From Psychrobacillus lasiicapitis (GTDB lineage: Bacteria; Bacillota; Bacilli; Bacillales_A; Planococcaceae), in NCBI RefSeq assembly GCF_006861795.1, contig NZ_VDGH01000001.1, positions 128,117 to 192,116 on the forward strand: DNA of 64,000 nucleotides, in the 5' to 3' direction. How positions within the stretch are numbered: position 1 is the first letter of the stretch; each line of letters starts with the position of its first letter. This document shows positions 1-11,803 of the stretch, in pieces. Position numbers and translations under genes: made by a program. The notes under the pieces were generated by a model that was given only the letters and a program-made list of their open reading frames with translations, had not been told where the DNA came from and made no database searches.

Positions 1-1
1 G

Positions 2-3915
<3,914 letters not shown>

Positions 3916-3940
3916 AAGAACTTAACATATAAATCTAAGT

Positions 3941-3990
3941 AAAAAGCATTTCCATTAGGTAGTATACCTTTTGTGAAATGCTTTTTTTTT
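3941..3990 (+). terminator. Rho-independent terminator of parEC
   Basis: The arm AAAAGCATTTC is repeated inverted as GAAATGCTTTT, followed by a long T run, 26 bases after the parC stop. The left arm shares 15 consecutive bases with the terminator at 7421-7470. Confidence 0.85.
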
Positions 3991-4128
3991 TATTTGGAAA
4001 GCCTCTTAGAAGATCTAAATATAGGTTTGAGGCAAGTAAAAGTTGAGTAAGCTTAATTATTTTTACAGAATATTTAAATAATTAACAAGAAAGTCTTATG
4101 ACTCTAAATAAAAATATTTTAAAAACTT

Positions 4129-4202
4129 CCCTAGAGTTATAGTTAAAAACCCCGTTCACCCTGTTTTCTATGAATAGAATAGCAGAGAAAGGAGGTGATA
4201 AT
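4129..4202 (+). repeat. Duplicated leader, copy A, before the BclB-like gene
   Basis: About 75 bases that recur almost unchanged before the next gene (4994-5071). Shared parts include AACCCCGT, CTATGAATAGAATAGCAG and a very strong AAAGGAGGTGAT ribosome binding site placed before ATGTGT. The common leader suggests joint sporulation-stage control. AATAGAATA resembles a sigma-K -10 element, but I see no correctly spaced -35 partner, so the promoter class is unproven. Confidence 0.6.
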
Positions 4203-4826
4203 ATGTGTTGTAATAATTCACAATGCAACTGTGGATGTAACTTCGGTCGTTGTACAAATCTTGGACCTTTTGTAGCTGTTGATGCGGATTGCATTATTCC
4301 ACCTGCGAGTGCTCGTTCTTCGGTTATACCGTTCTCTTCTGGTATCACAACACCAGCTTTATTAGTTACTACCATAGGTGGATTAGTTGGTACTGTTACT
4401 AGTGTTGGATTTGGTACTGCCATTCCAGGTGTAACCCTAGTTGGAGGCTTAATAGACGTGACTGGTCTTACTGCGTCCGAATCGTTTACGGTTCCACGGG
4501 TAGGTAACGTAACAGCAATTTCTGCAAACTTTAATACACTTGTAGCTGGTACTATTCTTACTGGAACTGCGACAATTCGTGCGCAAGTATACCGTGCACC
4601 AGCTGGATCTAATGTATTCAGCCCTACAGCAGCAACCGTAGTATTAGCTCCATCTCTAACAGCTCCTTTAGCAGCCGGTGTATTAAGCTCTGGTTCAGCA
4701 TCTGGCTTCTCTGTTCCGGTAGCACCAGGTGATCGTTTGCTTATGGTGTTCTCAGCAACTGCAACTGGATTAACCGCTGCGGTTACTGTTGCTGGTTTCG
4801 CTAGTGCAGGTATAACTATTGACTAA
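4203..4826 (+). CDS. Exosporium glycoprotein, BclB C-terminal-domain type
   Basis: Surface protein of the spore's outer layer, by similarity to the C-terminal domain of BclB-type exosporium proteins. It opens with a Cys-rich stretch (MCCNNSQCNCGCNFGRC), then has a Gly/Ala/Val/Thr-rich domain with alternating hydrophobic residues typical of a beta-rich trimeric head. No collagen-like GXY repeat is present, so it is a head domain without a stalk. The frame can be opened at 4170, but the ATG at 4203 is preferred because a near-perfect AAAGGAGGTGAT sits just before it and because the neighbour has the same arrangement. The ORF is 207 codons. Assignment is from domain appearance; no homologue could be searched. 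Confidence 0.7.
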   Translation: MCCNNSQCNCGCNFGRCTNLGPFVAVDADCIIPPASARSSVIPFSSGITTPALLVTTIGGLVGTVTSVGFGTAIPGVTLVGGLIDVTGLTASESFTVPRVGNVTAISANFNTLVAGTILTGTATIRAQVYRAPAGSNVFSPTAATVVLAPSLTAPLAAGVLSSGSASGFSVPVAPGDRLLMVFSATATGLTAAVTVAGFASAGITID

Positions 4827-4860
4827 TTAAGCAGAAGTAGACAGAACACTTTTTATCCCA

Positions 4861-4892
4861 AGCCCCTTTCATTTAAATAATGAAAGGGGCTT
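4861..4892 (+). terminator. Rho-independent terminator
   Basis: AGCCCCTTTCATT pairs with AATGAAAGGGGCT across a short AT-rich loop, followed by TTATT. It lies 35 bases after the BclB-like stop codon. Confidence 0.8.
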
Positions 4893-4993
4893 TATTAATG
4901 CTAATTAAAAGCAAGGGGAAGGTTCTCGCACAATTAATCTCTGAGTAAGTTTATAAATGAGTCTATTCAATAAATTATGAATTAGTTATATTA

Positions 4994-5071
4994 ATCTCTA
5001 AAGATATAGTTCAAAACCCCGTCGACCTTTCAACTCTATGAATAGAATAGCAGAAGAAAGGAGGTGATAAT
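4994..5071 (+). repeat. Duplicated leader, copy B, before the BclA-like gene
   Basis: Second copy of the leader at 4129-4202, sharing AAAACCCCGT, CTATGAATAGAATAGCAG and GAAAGGAGGTGATAAT up to the start codon. The conserved stretch extends well beyond a ribosome binding site, implying a copied promoter/5'UTR. Confidence 0.6.
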
Positions 5072-5569
5072 ATGTGTAACTGTGGAAGTAATAACCTTAG
5101 CCCCCGAATTGTGAATACCAATAGACCAGCTTATGGATATGTTTTTAACTTTCCTGTCCAAACAGTTGCTTCTGGTGGTGATGTAATCTTTGGTGGTAAT
5201 GGACCATTAGTGAATATCAGCCATACTCCAGGTACTGCAGCTATTTTGATTCCTAGAGCAGGAGACTATTTAGTAGAATATACTATCGCTGTCGAAGGGC
5301 CTCAGATGTCGGCGTATGCATTAATTCTTAATGGTGTAGAAGTTCCTAACTCAGCTACTCGTTATGGTGCTACAAGTCCAGCAGGTACCAATCAGACGTT
5401 GACTGGTTCTGCAATAATAAGCGTTCCAGCTAACTCAACACTACTATTAAGAAATGTTGGTAATACTGCTGATACTCTTATAGGAACTGATGATGGCCAA
5501 GGTGTTCTCAATGCATCGTTATCCATTCACAGACTTGGTGCTTTGAATAATTCTGTACCAATGCTGTAA
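5072..5569 (+). CDS. BclA C-terminal-domain-like exosporium protein
   Basis: Small (165 aa) probable exosporium protein resembling the TNF/C1q-like head of BclA: short beta-strand segments such as YVFNFPVQTVASGGDVIF, DYLVEYTIAVEG, YALILNGVEVP, and a final LNASLSIHRLG. The N-terminus MCNCGSNN is Cys-rich, as in the preceding gene. No collagen-like repeats are present. The ATG at 5072 follows a strong GGAGGTGAT site. Its leader duplicates that of the BclB-like gene, so both are likely made in the mother cell at the same time. The fold is inferred from sequence pattern; function in the spore is inference. Confidence 0.68.
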   Translation: MCNCGSNNLSPRIVNTNRPAYGYVFNFPVQTVASGGDVIFGGNGPLVNISHTPGTAAILIPRAGDYLVEYTIAVEGPQMSAYALILNGVEVPNSATRYGATSPAGTNQTLTGSAIISVPANSTLLLRNVGNTADTLIGTDDGQGVLNASLSIHRLGALNNSVPML

Positions 5570-5585
5570 TTGAGATCTAACAAGA

Positions 5586-5628
5586 AAAAGTGCGGTGTCC
5601 TAATTATTATAGGATGCAGCACTTTTTT
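5586..5628 (+). terminator. Rho-independent terminator
   Basis: AAAGTGC-GGTGTCC pairs with AGGATGC-AGCACTTT around an AT-rich loop, followed by a T run. Confidence 0.78.
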
Positions 5629-5745
5629 TATTTTGCCGTTATTATTATACCGAATTTTTAAAAAAATGCGCATTTCATTCTTTCTTCATAACTATATGGT
5701 ATAAGTATATAGGAGGAAAGCAAATATATATTTTGGAGGAAAAAC

Positions 5746-6309
5746 ATGAAAAAAATTATTTTAATGACAATTGCTTGTTTATTTATATTCAGTACACAGG
5801 CTTTTGCACACACAGGTTTAGAGAGTTCGGATCCAGCTCAAGGGACTACGGTAACGCAAAGCTTGGATGAAATTACTTTAACTTACATGACGAAGATTGA
5901 AGAAACAAGCTCATTTGAATTAATAAATGCTTCGAATGAATCCATTGATATTACAAACTTAACTGTAAATGATAACGTAATGACAGGTAATGTAGAAGGA
6001 AATCTAGAAAATGGAGCATACAAAATCGTTTGGAAAATCGTTGGAATTGATGGTCATCCAATCGAAGGGGAAGTTGACTTCGTATTAAATGCACCAATTA
6101 CAGAAGAAACTGTTGATGAAACAGCAACAGAAACTGCAGAAGAAACAGCGGTTACAGAAACAGAAGTAACGGAAGAAGAACCAGCTGCAGAAGAAACTGC
6201 TTCAGCTGAATCGGAAGAAGATAAGGGTAGCAATACTGGACTTATTATAGGGATTGTCATTGTACTAGCTGCAGCAATCTTCTTTATGACTCGGAGAAAA
6301 AGTAAATGA
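5746..6309 (+). CDS. CopC-domain copper resistance protein, membrane-anchored
   Basis: Probable extracytoplasmic copper-binding protein. A signal peptide (MKKIILMTIACLFIFSTQ, cleavage after AFA) leaves His as the mature N-terminus (HTGLESSDPAQG), the arrangement used in CopC copper sites; a second His occurs in VGIDGHPIEGEVDFVL near residue 103. A Thr/Glu-rich linker (about residues 115-160) leads to a C-terminal membrane helix and a basic tail RRKSK, so the domain is tethered outside the membrane. The ATG at 5746 follows TGGAGGAAAA. The stop overlaps the CopD-like start by four bases (ATGA). B. subtilis YcnJ carries CopC and CopD parts in one protein; here they are separate. Confidence 0.85.
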   Translation: MKKIILMTIACLFIFSTQAFAHTGLESSDPAQGTTVTQSLDEITLTYMTKIEETSSFELINASNESIDITNLTVNDNVMTGNVEGNLENGAYKIVWKIVGIDGHPIEGEVDFVLNAPITEETVDETATETAEETAVTETEVTEEEPAAEETASAESEEDKGSNTGLIIGIVIVLAAAIFFMTRRKSK

Positions 6310-7412
6310 TTTTTCTTCTAACAACAATTAGCGAAGCACTTGTATATACATGCTTCGCCTTGTTAATGGGGAGTTATATTTTTTCGTTATTTCCAGCTGA
6401 TTTAAAACCGAAAATAGTAGTCTCACAGAAAATCAAGCTTACTGCTATTGCAGGTGTCGTTATTTTTTCTTTTGCTCCACTGTTAAGTCTAGTCACTTTT
6501 TTATATGAAGATTATGGTCTGTGGCAAACGCTAAAATCTATTATCTTTACGTTTGAGGTAGGGAAGTCATGGCTATTTTTAGCTATCATTTCGATTATTT
6601 TAGGCTTATATATTTTCTTCTTTGATAAGAAAACAGCTAATATATATCCTATTATTGGAATTATAATTATTTTTGTCTTAATAGCAGTTCTTGGGATGGC
6701 TGGCCATGCAAGCTCGGTTTCTCCAGTGAAAGGTTTTATCACCCATTTCATGCACTTTGCATCCGTTGTTGTTTGGGTCGGCATTTTATTAAACGTTAGT
6801 TGGTTTTCACGTAATAAGGAAAATTGGGTTAATTTTTTGAAATGGTTTCATATCATGGCCTTGTATTGTTTTGCTATTGTTGTGATTACAGGACTTTCTC
6901 TTATGAATCTATCGATGGAATGGAGCGCTTATCCAGATTCCTGGATGCTCTCTTACGGTCAAAGCTTGCTTATCAAACATTTGCTCATTATTCCGTTAAT
7001 CGGGTATGCATTCATTAATGGAATGGTGATGAAAAGAAAATTGGAGAAAGAAGAAAGTTTTGATCCAAGACCATGGACAAAAGTTGAATTCTTTATCATT
7101 TTACTTATTTTTGTAGCGACCGGAGCGATGAGTCAGCAATCGCCACCTAGTAATTTAGCAGATATATTGAGTTCTGAGGGGATTTCTCCTTTGTTTGGAT
7201 TATTTTACGATGGAACCATTCAACCTAGTCTAAACGTCCAATTAATGCCTAAATTCGATGGTATATTGCTAGCAGTTGTATCTATTGGCTTCTTTACGGT
7301 AAGTATATTATCTTTTTTCAAAAAAATGCCGCCAGTATTTTCTTTCGCGATGAGCATTTTAGTTGTCATCTCGGCATATTTAGCGTTACTTTTAAGCGTG
7401 CAAATTGTATAA
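6306..7412 (+). CDS. CopD-family copper transport membrane protein
   Basis: Integral membrane protein of 368 aa with about eight to nine hydrophobic helices, matching the CopD family that works with CopC in copper uptake or tolerance. Recognisable features are the His-containing segments GHASSVSPVKGFITHFMHF (near residue 135) and LLIKHLLIIPL, plus VVWVGILLNVSWF. It is translationally coupled to the CopC-like gene by an ATGA overlap, so the two form an operon. Its end overlaps the convergent small basic gene by 21 bases. Copper as substrate is family knowledge; no regulator binding site was identified. Confidence 0.82.
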   Translation: MIFLLTTISEALVYTCFALLMGSYIFSLFPADLKPKIVVSQKIKLTAIAGVVIFSFAPLLSLVTFLYEDYGLWQTLKSIIFTFEVGKSWLFLAIISIILGLYIFFFDKKTANIYPIIGIIIIFVLIAVLGMAGHASSVSPVKGFITHFMHFASVVVWVGILLNVSWFSRNKENWVNFLKWFHIMALYCFAIVVITGLSLMNLSMEWSAYPDSWMLSYGQSLLIKHLLIIPLIGYAFINGMVMKRKLEKEESFDPRPWTKVEFFIILLIFVATGAMSQQSPPSNLADILSSEGISPLFGLFYDGTIQPSLNVQLMPKFDGILLAVVSIGFFTVSILSFFKKMPPVFSFAMSILVVISAYLALLLSVQIV

Positions 7413-7619
7413 ACAAATATAAAAAGCATTTCCATCGGGATATTGACCTTGTTGGAAATGCTTTTTATATTTGTTTTCATTATGCTGTAATTTGTCCTTT
7501 TTTGTTTTCGTCATTCGAACGTGGGTACTAAAGTCGATCTCATTGCGTAATTTTGTCACGTCTTTTCCTGTATTACGAAGTAAATGTGTTCTTTTTCGTT
7601 TGGCAGCTGATTTTGCCAT
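7392..7619 (-). CDS. Small basic conserved protein
   Basis: A 75-residue, strongly basic protein starting MAKSAAKRKRTHLLRN and containing MTKTKKDKLQHNENKYKKHF. It resembles small Bacillus hypothetical proteins that begin MAKSxAK and carry a TKTKK(E/D) motif; the function is unknown to me, and nucleic-acid binding would be a guess from charge. A longer reading frame starts at 7652, but the ATG at 7619 has GGAGTGA about seven bases upstream. The last 20 codons run through the terminator hairpin of the opposing copD gene, and the stop lies inside copD. Confidence 0.65.
   Translation of the reverse strand: MAKSAAKRKRTHLLRNTGKDVTKLRNEIDFSTHVRMTKTKKDKLQHNENKYKKHFQQGQYPDGNAFYICLYNLHA
7421..7470. 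terminator. Bidirectional hairpin between copD and the small basic gene
   Basis: AAAAAGCATTTCC pairs with GGAAATGCTTTTT. It ends the CopC/CopD operon, and on the minus strand it lies inside the 3' coding part of the small basic protein gene. The first 15 bases equal the left side of the parC terminator. Confidence 0.75.
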
Positions 7620-7832
7620 GTAAATCACTCCTCGTTTAATTAATTGTTTCAAGTCATAGAGTATATTATTTTAGAGCAATAAACAAGTATTATCATATTG
7701 AAAATTAGACCCTTAATCTTATTGCCTACCAGGTGCTCAGAGAGGCAGATTCACTGTAGAAAATCTTAATTATTAAAGCAATCGAAGAGAAGATCTCAAT
7801 TGTTTAGCTTTAGACTAAGGAATTCTACATAA

Positions 7833-7857
7833 AAAACGCCTCTGTCAAAGGCGTTCT
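7833..7857 (-). terminator. Rho-independent terminator (minus strand)
   Basis: AACGCCT/AGGCGTT stem, with A's on the plus strand giving a T run on the minus strand, ten bases past the stop of the 72-residue gene. Confidence 0.8.
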
Positions 7858-7866
7858 TTATATAAC

Positions 7867-8085
7867 TTATTTGTTACCTTTTTTTGGTGAGGTCGTTTTA
7901 TCGACAAATTCATTGACCTGTGTCGTTAGTTCTTCTACTAGTTCTTTAAGCATCTGTTTTTGGTCCGGGGATAGTTTTCCTTTTGCATCATCAAGATTTA
8001 TGCCATTTTTACGGAGGGTATCACTTACTAATAAATCAATGACCTTGTTAGGAATAGCATTTGTTTTTTTAGGTAGTTCGCTCAT
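7867..8085 (-). CDS. Small acidic/helical protein of unknown function next to coat genes
   Basis: A 72-residue soluble protein, MSELPKKTNAIPNKVIDLL onward, with a predicted long helix (LSPDQKQMLKELVEELTTQVNEFVDK) and a Lys-rich tail. I do not recognise the family. Three in-frame starts exist (8094 GTG, 8091, 8085); 8085 is chosen because AAGGAG lies eight bases before it, while the others overlap that site. It has its own terminator and lies about 165 bases downstream of the CotX/CotV-type genes on the same strand, so a spore role is possible but only by position. Confidence 0.65.
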   Translation of the reverse strand: MSELPKKTNAIPNKVIDLLVSDTLRKNGINLDDAKGKLSPDQKQMLKELVEELTTQVNEFVDKTTSPKKGNK

Positions 8086-8193
8086 ACTCATCACTCCTTT
8101 TTATTATCATTTTTAATATATGCAGTTATCATGAAAGAGGAGAAGAGGAATACTATTTCAAACACATAAAAGTTATACTGAAATAAAAATAAA

Positions 8194-8242
8194 GCAACAC
8201 AAAATAAGCCCGACACGACAGAGGGAGTTTATTTTGTGTTGC
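8194..8242 (-). terminator. Terminator of the cotX/cotV-type operon
   Basis: A 13-bp perfect stem, GCAACACAAAATA with TATTTTGTGTTGC, and a 23-base loop; T-rich sequence follows on the minus strand. It lies eight bases beyond the stop of the second coat gene. Confidence 0.8.
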
Positions 8243-8250
8243 AAAATATA

Positions 8251-8682
8251 TTAGAGAATGTCTAACTTAGCTACTAATGTAACAAGAATTTGAAGCATTG
8301 CTTGGATGTTCACTGCCACATCGGTGTCAGTTGTAGTAACTGATATATTTCTTGATCCCTCAACTATCGTTTTTTGAACGTTTTGTTGTTTCGTTTTTAC
8401 AAATTGCTTCATATCTTGAGTTACCGCTCTACCTTGAGCTGTATCTCCAATAGTTAGGCTAATAACTGCCGCAATTGCTGCTTGAATACCTAGTTGCAAT
8501 GACAATGCTGCTTGAGTATCCGTTGTTTGAATATCAACACCTTCAGAATCCCTTACGATGATCCATTCCTTAGATTGCTGTTTAGTGGTCACAATTTGTT
8601 CTCCATTTTGTTGAACATCTGCATCGTTGTTTTTTCCTTTGTCATCGCAATGATCTAATGCTCTCCATTTGCTTTTACTCAT
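8251..8682 (-). CDS. Spore coat protein, CotX/CotV family (second gene)
   Basis: A 143-residue coat protein of the insoluble crust fraction, by similarity to B. subtilis CotV/CotX. It has a hydrophilic N-terminus (about 45 residues) and then two related modules: WIIVRDSEGVDIQTTDTQAA..., and TIVEGSRNISVTTTDTDVAV..., each a (S/N)xxIxxxTTDT motif followed by a hydrophobic segment, ending LVAKLDIL. The ATG at 8682 follows GAGGTGAAATA. It is 32 bases downstream of a paralogue with the same two-module design, evidently a tandem duplication, and a strong terminator follows. Which of CotV or CotX it corresponds to cannot be told from the sequence alone. Confidence 0.85.
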   Translation of the reverse strand: MSKSKWRALDHCDDKGKNNDADVQQNGEQIVTTKQQSKEWIIVRDSEGVDIQTTDTQAALSLQLGIQAAIAAVISLTIGDTAQGRAVTQDMKQFVKTKQQNVQKTIVEGSRNISVTTTDTDVAVNIQAMLQILVTLVAKLDIL

Positions 8683-8714
8683 TATTTCACCTCATTTCGT
8701 TTTTTCGTTTTAAC

Positions 8715-9182
8715 TTAAAGAACATCTAATTTAATTATTAATGCAACCAAAACTTCTAGAAGTACTTGAATATTGACTGATAAATCTGTATCCGTAGTTA
8801 CGATATTAACGTCTTTCGAGTTATCAATATAGATTACTTGTTTATTAGTTTGTTCGTCATTAAATTGTTGGAAGATGTCTTGTGCAACAGCATGGCTACG
8901 GTCACTATCGCCAATTGCAATACTTACAACTAAAGCAATAGCAAGTTGTAAGCCAACTTGAAGAGAAACCGCTGCTTGTGTATCTGTGGTCTGAACGCTG
9001 ATGTTGCAGGAATTTCTAATCCATATTAATTCATCTGATTCTTGATGAACTGAAGAGAGCTGGTCGATGTCTTGTAGAACCGTTGCATCATTAGAGAAAT
9101 CATCATTCCAATGCTTAGTTTGGTGTTCCATCCCCATTGGATAATAATTTTCAGATTGTTCGCAGTATTTACGCTGACTCAT
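8715..9182 (-). CDS. Spore coat protein, CotX/CotV family (first gene)
   Basis: A 155-residue coat protein, first of two tandem paralogues. After a hydrophilic N-terminal third come two modules with the family signature, IRNSCNISVQTTDTQAAVS and IDNSKDVNIVTTDTDLSVN, each followed by a hydrophobic stretch; it ends IIKLDVL, like B. subtilis CotV ends SELDVL. The frame is open to 9254, but the ATG at 9182 has AAAGGAG eight bases upstream and gives the MSQRKY start. These proteins form the outermost crust in B. subtilis; that role here is family inference. No homologue of cotYZ is seen in the window. Confidence 0.85.
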   Translation of the reverse strand: MSQRKYCEQSENYYPMGMEHQTKHWNDDFSNDATVLQDIDQLSSVHQESDELIWIRNSCNISVQTTDTQAAVSLQVGLQLAIALVVSIAIGDSDRSHAVAQDIFQQFNDEQTNKQVIYIDNSKDVNIVTTDTDLSVNIQVLLEVLVALIIKLDVL

Positions 9183-10569
9183 TGTATAATCTCCTTTCCT
9201 ATTTATTGGCAGGGTTGAAAAAGGGATTAATTTAAAACCTTGCTTCTGTAACATATGAACAAGTTAAATATTGATATAGTACATTTAACTATCAAAAAAC
9301 TAAAAGATAACATTTACGTCTTTATTGGGAATATTGCAATCTGGATAAATAGCGACTTTGTGTAGTTTAGGTATTGTTCATTTTTGGTACCATAGAAGGC
9401 TATTCACAGAGATTGCTCTTTTGGAGGCTTATGTAGAGAAGTACCGGCCTTTACACATATGTTTTTAATTGCATATTCCTAAACTTAGTCATATAGAAAT
9501 TGTGTAGTGAATTTGTTGAAAATCAAAGAAAAAACGAGAAAAATGCTTTAGATGGGGAAGATATGCTGCACTTGAAGCATAAAGAAGTTGGATAATAACA
9601 TATTCCAATTAAAGGTATTAGGTCAAGTGAATGTTTAAATAAGGTAACTAAGCAAATAGCGTATACGATTGCAGAGAGATCGATTTGTGAGAGGAATGAA
9701 ATAGGCAGGATAAATTTGTGAGAAAAGTCAAAGGAGTAATGTGTATTAGTATAAGCTCAAATTAGGTTCGCTTTGTTAAACAATTTAAATCTGCTAAGTA
9801 AGATGGATAGAATAATTACTTGAACAAAATAAGAATTTTAAAGAAAAAGCATTTTTTATAGCAAAGTTTAATATCAAACAGGATTTGCAAATTTAATAAA
9901 TCTTTCAAATATCTCACTGTTTCAAGTATACTTTTACATTGAAACACAACTTTGTATAATATATATTATGTAAACTAAAAATAAAAAATAATAAAAGGTT
10001 ACATTTTCGAAGTCTCTTCTTTCATATGTTTAAATAAAAATGTTGAATGCTGTTTTCAATTATCTCATTCATAGGTACTCTTTTACTTTTGGCAAATTGT
10101 TTAGCTTGCTACACAAGCTCTTTATCATAAGATGAACTGAATTCTACACGATCTTTTGGCTATTCACTTCTACTAAAAGTGTTTTTGCTTTCTCTATAAA
10201 CAATAACTCTAACGCACGCCCAATTAAGTAGTTTATACAGAGGATTATTTTTCTGTTATTTATTTTCTGCATCGTACTTGATTATTAGAATCTTCAACTG
10301 AATATGGATTTTGCGCTTGTTAAGACATAAAACTCTTTTGATATATGAAAGTTTTCATGGTCTGCATTTTATATACGATTTCAGATAGCTTTGCAAAATC
10401 CGTCTTCATTTATACCCAAATCCCATTTTGCGAACAAATGTTCCAGAAATCGAAATAAACTGAGAACAAAAATATTCTCAGTTGTTTATTCCTATTAATT
10501 CAAATTGTTTCATCATCTACAAAAGTATTACTCAAGCAAGCACTTCGAAAGTTTTTAATGACTTATTAA
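9183..10569. other. Long stretch without intact genes, containing decayed coding fragments
   Basis: No intact gene is supported here. Short plus-strand frames look protein-like but are interrupted. Positions 9352-9468 read ...RRLFTEIALLEAYVEKYR... Positions 9515-9721 read ...SSECLNKVTKQIAYTIAER... with two consecutive in-frame stops. On the minus strand around 10216-10440 fragments such as DFAKLSEIVYKMQTM appear, with stops and frame changes. These look like remnants of genes lost by drift. No inverted terminal repeats or transposase motif were found. Confidence 0.4.
10022..10190 (-). pseudogene. Decayed short DNA-binding-like gene (possible ribbon-helix-helix remnant)
   Basis: One minus-strand frame reads PKDRVEFSSSYDKELV, stop, QAKQFAKSKRVPMNEIIENS, IQHFYLNI, stop, with another TAG just upstream of PKDRV. 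The pattern of a strand (RVEFS), then two helices separated by a short turn (KRVPMNEIIENS), resembles the small ribbon-helix-helix domain of antitoxins and plasmid partition proteins. Two internal stop codons make it non-functional. The family assignment is a guess from pattern. Confidence 0.35.
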
Positions 10570-10764
10570 ATTGCGAATGGGTTACCTCTCCCTTACTCTT
10601 CCCCCCAATCCGCTTCAATTGTTGCATTTAATGCCAACCAATTCGTTTGTGAAGAAATATTACGTGACCCGCCTGTATTTTTTCTTCATTTATGAGAGGA
10701 ATATAGGAAGCTTCAGGCGAACTTGCTTAACCCTCAATTCAATGTTGAAGCGTATTTTGAATAG
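10570..10764 (+). pseudogene. Decayed gene fragment of unknown family
   Basis: In one plus-strand frame the translation is protein-like over about 60 codons: NANQFVCEEILRDPPVFFLH, stop, EEYRKLQANLLNPQFNVEAY, followed by FE and further stops. Composition and codon choice look like an old gene. An uninterrupted frame in another phase (10571-10861) has an odd composition and no ribosome binding site, so I treat it as a shadow. The family is not recognised. Confidence 0.33.
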
Positions 10765-10881
10765 ATCGTCCATGCCAGTGCTTTCTAGTGAGACTGAAGT
10801 TCGAATCATTTCGTATTTTAATCAAACAGTTCTTACAGTCACTAGTCGATATACTGAATAGAAATCCTTTTACAAAGCGTG

Positions 10882-10983
10882 TTACACTGTTCCTCTTCCC
10901 TTACAAACTGGACATTTTATTTCCATCGGTACGGGAAGGAATATTTTAATCTTACCTGTTCCTTTACATTTTTGACATACCAT
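10882..10983 (-). CDS. 33-residue CxxCxGxG zinc-finger-like protein
   Basis: A very short gene whose product starts MVCQKCKGTGK and ends KCPVCKGRGTV. It contains two CxxCxGxG motifs spaced as in half a DnaJ-type zinc finger, so the four cysteines could bind one zinc. The ATG at 10983 lies inside the last codons of the K+ channel gene in another frame, and GGGAGGAAG sits eight bases upstream (also within the channel gene), so it is translationally coupled to the channel. Small stand-alone CxxCxGxG proteins are known in Bacillus (for example YuiA); a role in binding or assembling the channel is only inferred from coupling. Confidence 0.72.
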   Translation of the reverse strand: MVCQKCKGTGKIKIFLPVPMEIKCPVCKGRGTV

Positions 10984-11803
10984 TTGAGCTTCCTCCCATC
11001 GTATCATTTGTTTTGGTCATCTGATCATCTCGAATAGTTCCTTTTTTCTTGTGGCGAATTCTTATAGAGTCAATAAGGTGTTCTATTTCCTCTTCATCCA
11101 ACATATCGATTTTCGCCAACCGTCGAGTAATATATGGGACAAAATCGTCTTCATCCTCTTCTATTGCTTTACTGTCCTTCTCTACCGTACGCTCTAGGTT
11201 TGAAAAATACATAGCCATACTCCCTGTGATAGAACCGATTAATCCAATGCCAACTAGCATAAGAATTCCTGCTATGATTCTACCCCCCATTGTTACGGGA
11301 GAAATATCACCATATCCTACAGTTGAAACAGTTACAACTGCCCACCAAAGAGAATCTAAAAAGCTATTTATATTCTGGTTATGCCCCTTCTCTAATATAT
11401 AATTGCTTGCAGCGCCCCAAGTTAATACGACAAGCGTGAAAGCAAATACATAGTTTAAACCACCAGACTTGAAAATACCTTGTAACGTTTTAGAAACCTT
11501 CATAATTCGGAACAAACGAACTAAACGCATTAATCTTGCGACTTTAAAAAAAGCATCTAAGGGGATGATTGCTATAAGATCAAATATATTTTCTTTGACA
11601 AACTTCCCTTTATCAGAGGCAATTGATAATCTAACTATGTATTCTATAAAAAAATAGAAGATGAGGCTATAATCTATCCATTTGATTTGTTTAGCTTCTA
11701 GGATTTCACTGCCAGTATATCCTGCGATTGTTATTGTTAAATATAACAAGATTAATAGAAAGATAAAAAACTCGTAAACAATACTAAATCCCTTCATCTT
11801 CAT
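10964..11803 (-). CDS. Voltage-gated-type potassium channel
   Basis: Six-helix K+ channel subunit of 279 aa. Helices S1-S3 occupy about residues 8-85; an Arg-rich S4 voltage-sensor-like segment RLMRLVRLFRI lies at 90-100; the pore helix and selectivity filter SLWWAVVTVSTVGYGD at 151-166; S6 follows at about 173-200. The cytoplasmic tail is highly charged (about 80 residues) without a recognisable RCK nucleotide-binding domain. The reading frame extends to a TTG at 11818, but the ATG at 11803 has GGAG nine bases upstream. The stop overlaps the start of the small CxxCxGxG gene. A tetrameric channel is family knowledge; gating ligand unknown. Confidence 0.88.
   Translation of the reverse strand: MKMKGFSIVYEFFIFLLILLYLTITIAGYTGSEILEAKQIKWIDYSLIFYFFIEYIVRLSIASDKGKFVKENIFDLIAIIPLDAFFKVARLMRLVRLFRIMKVSKTLQGIFKSGGLNYVFAFTLVVLTWGAASNYILEKGHNQNINSFLDSLWWAVVTVSTVGYGDISPVTMGGRIIAGILMLVGIGLIGSITGSMAMYFSNLERTVEKDSKAIEEDEDDFVPYITRRLAKIDMLDEEEIEHLIDSIRIRHKKKGTIRDDQMTKTNDTMGGSSNGMSKM

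Noticed and set aside
4129-4202. Sigma-K promoter in the exosporium gene leaders.
   Set aside because: AATAGAATA resembles the -10, but no AC -35 element at 16-17 bases was found; left unassigned.
10571-10861. An uninterrupted 96-codon frame on the plus strand.
   Set aside because: No ribosome binding site, odd composition, and another frame over the same bases reads as a decayed protein; treated as a shadow.
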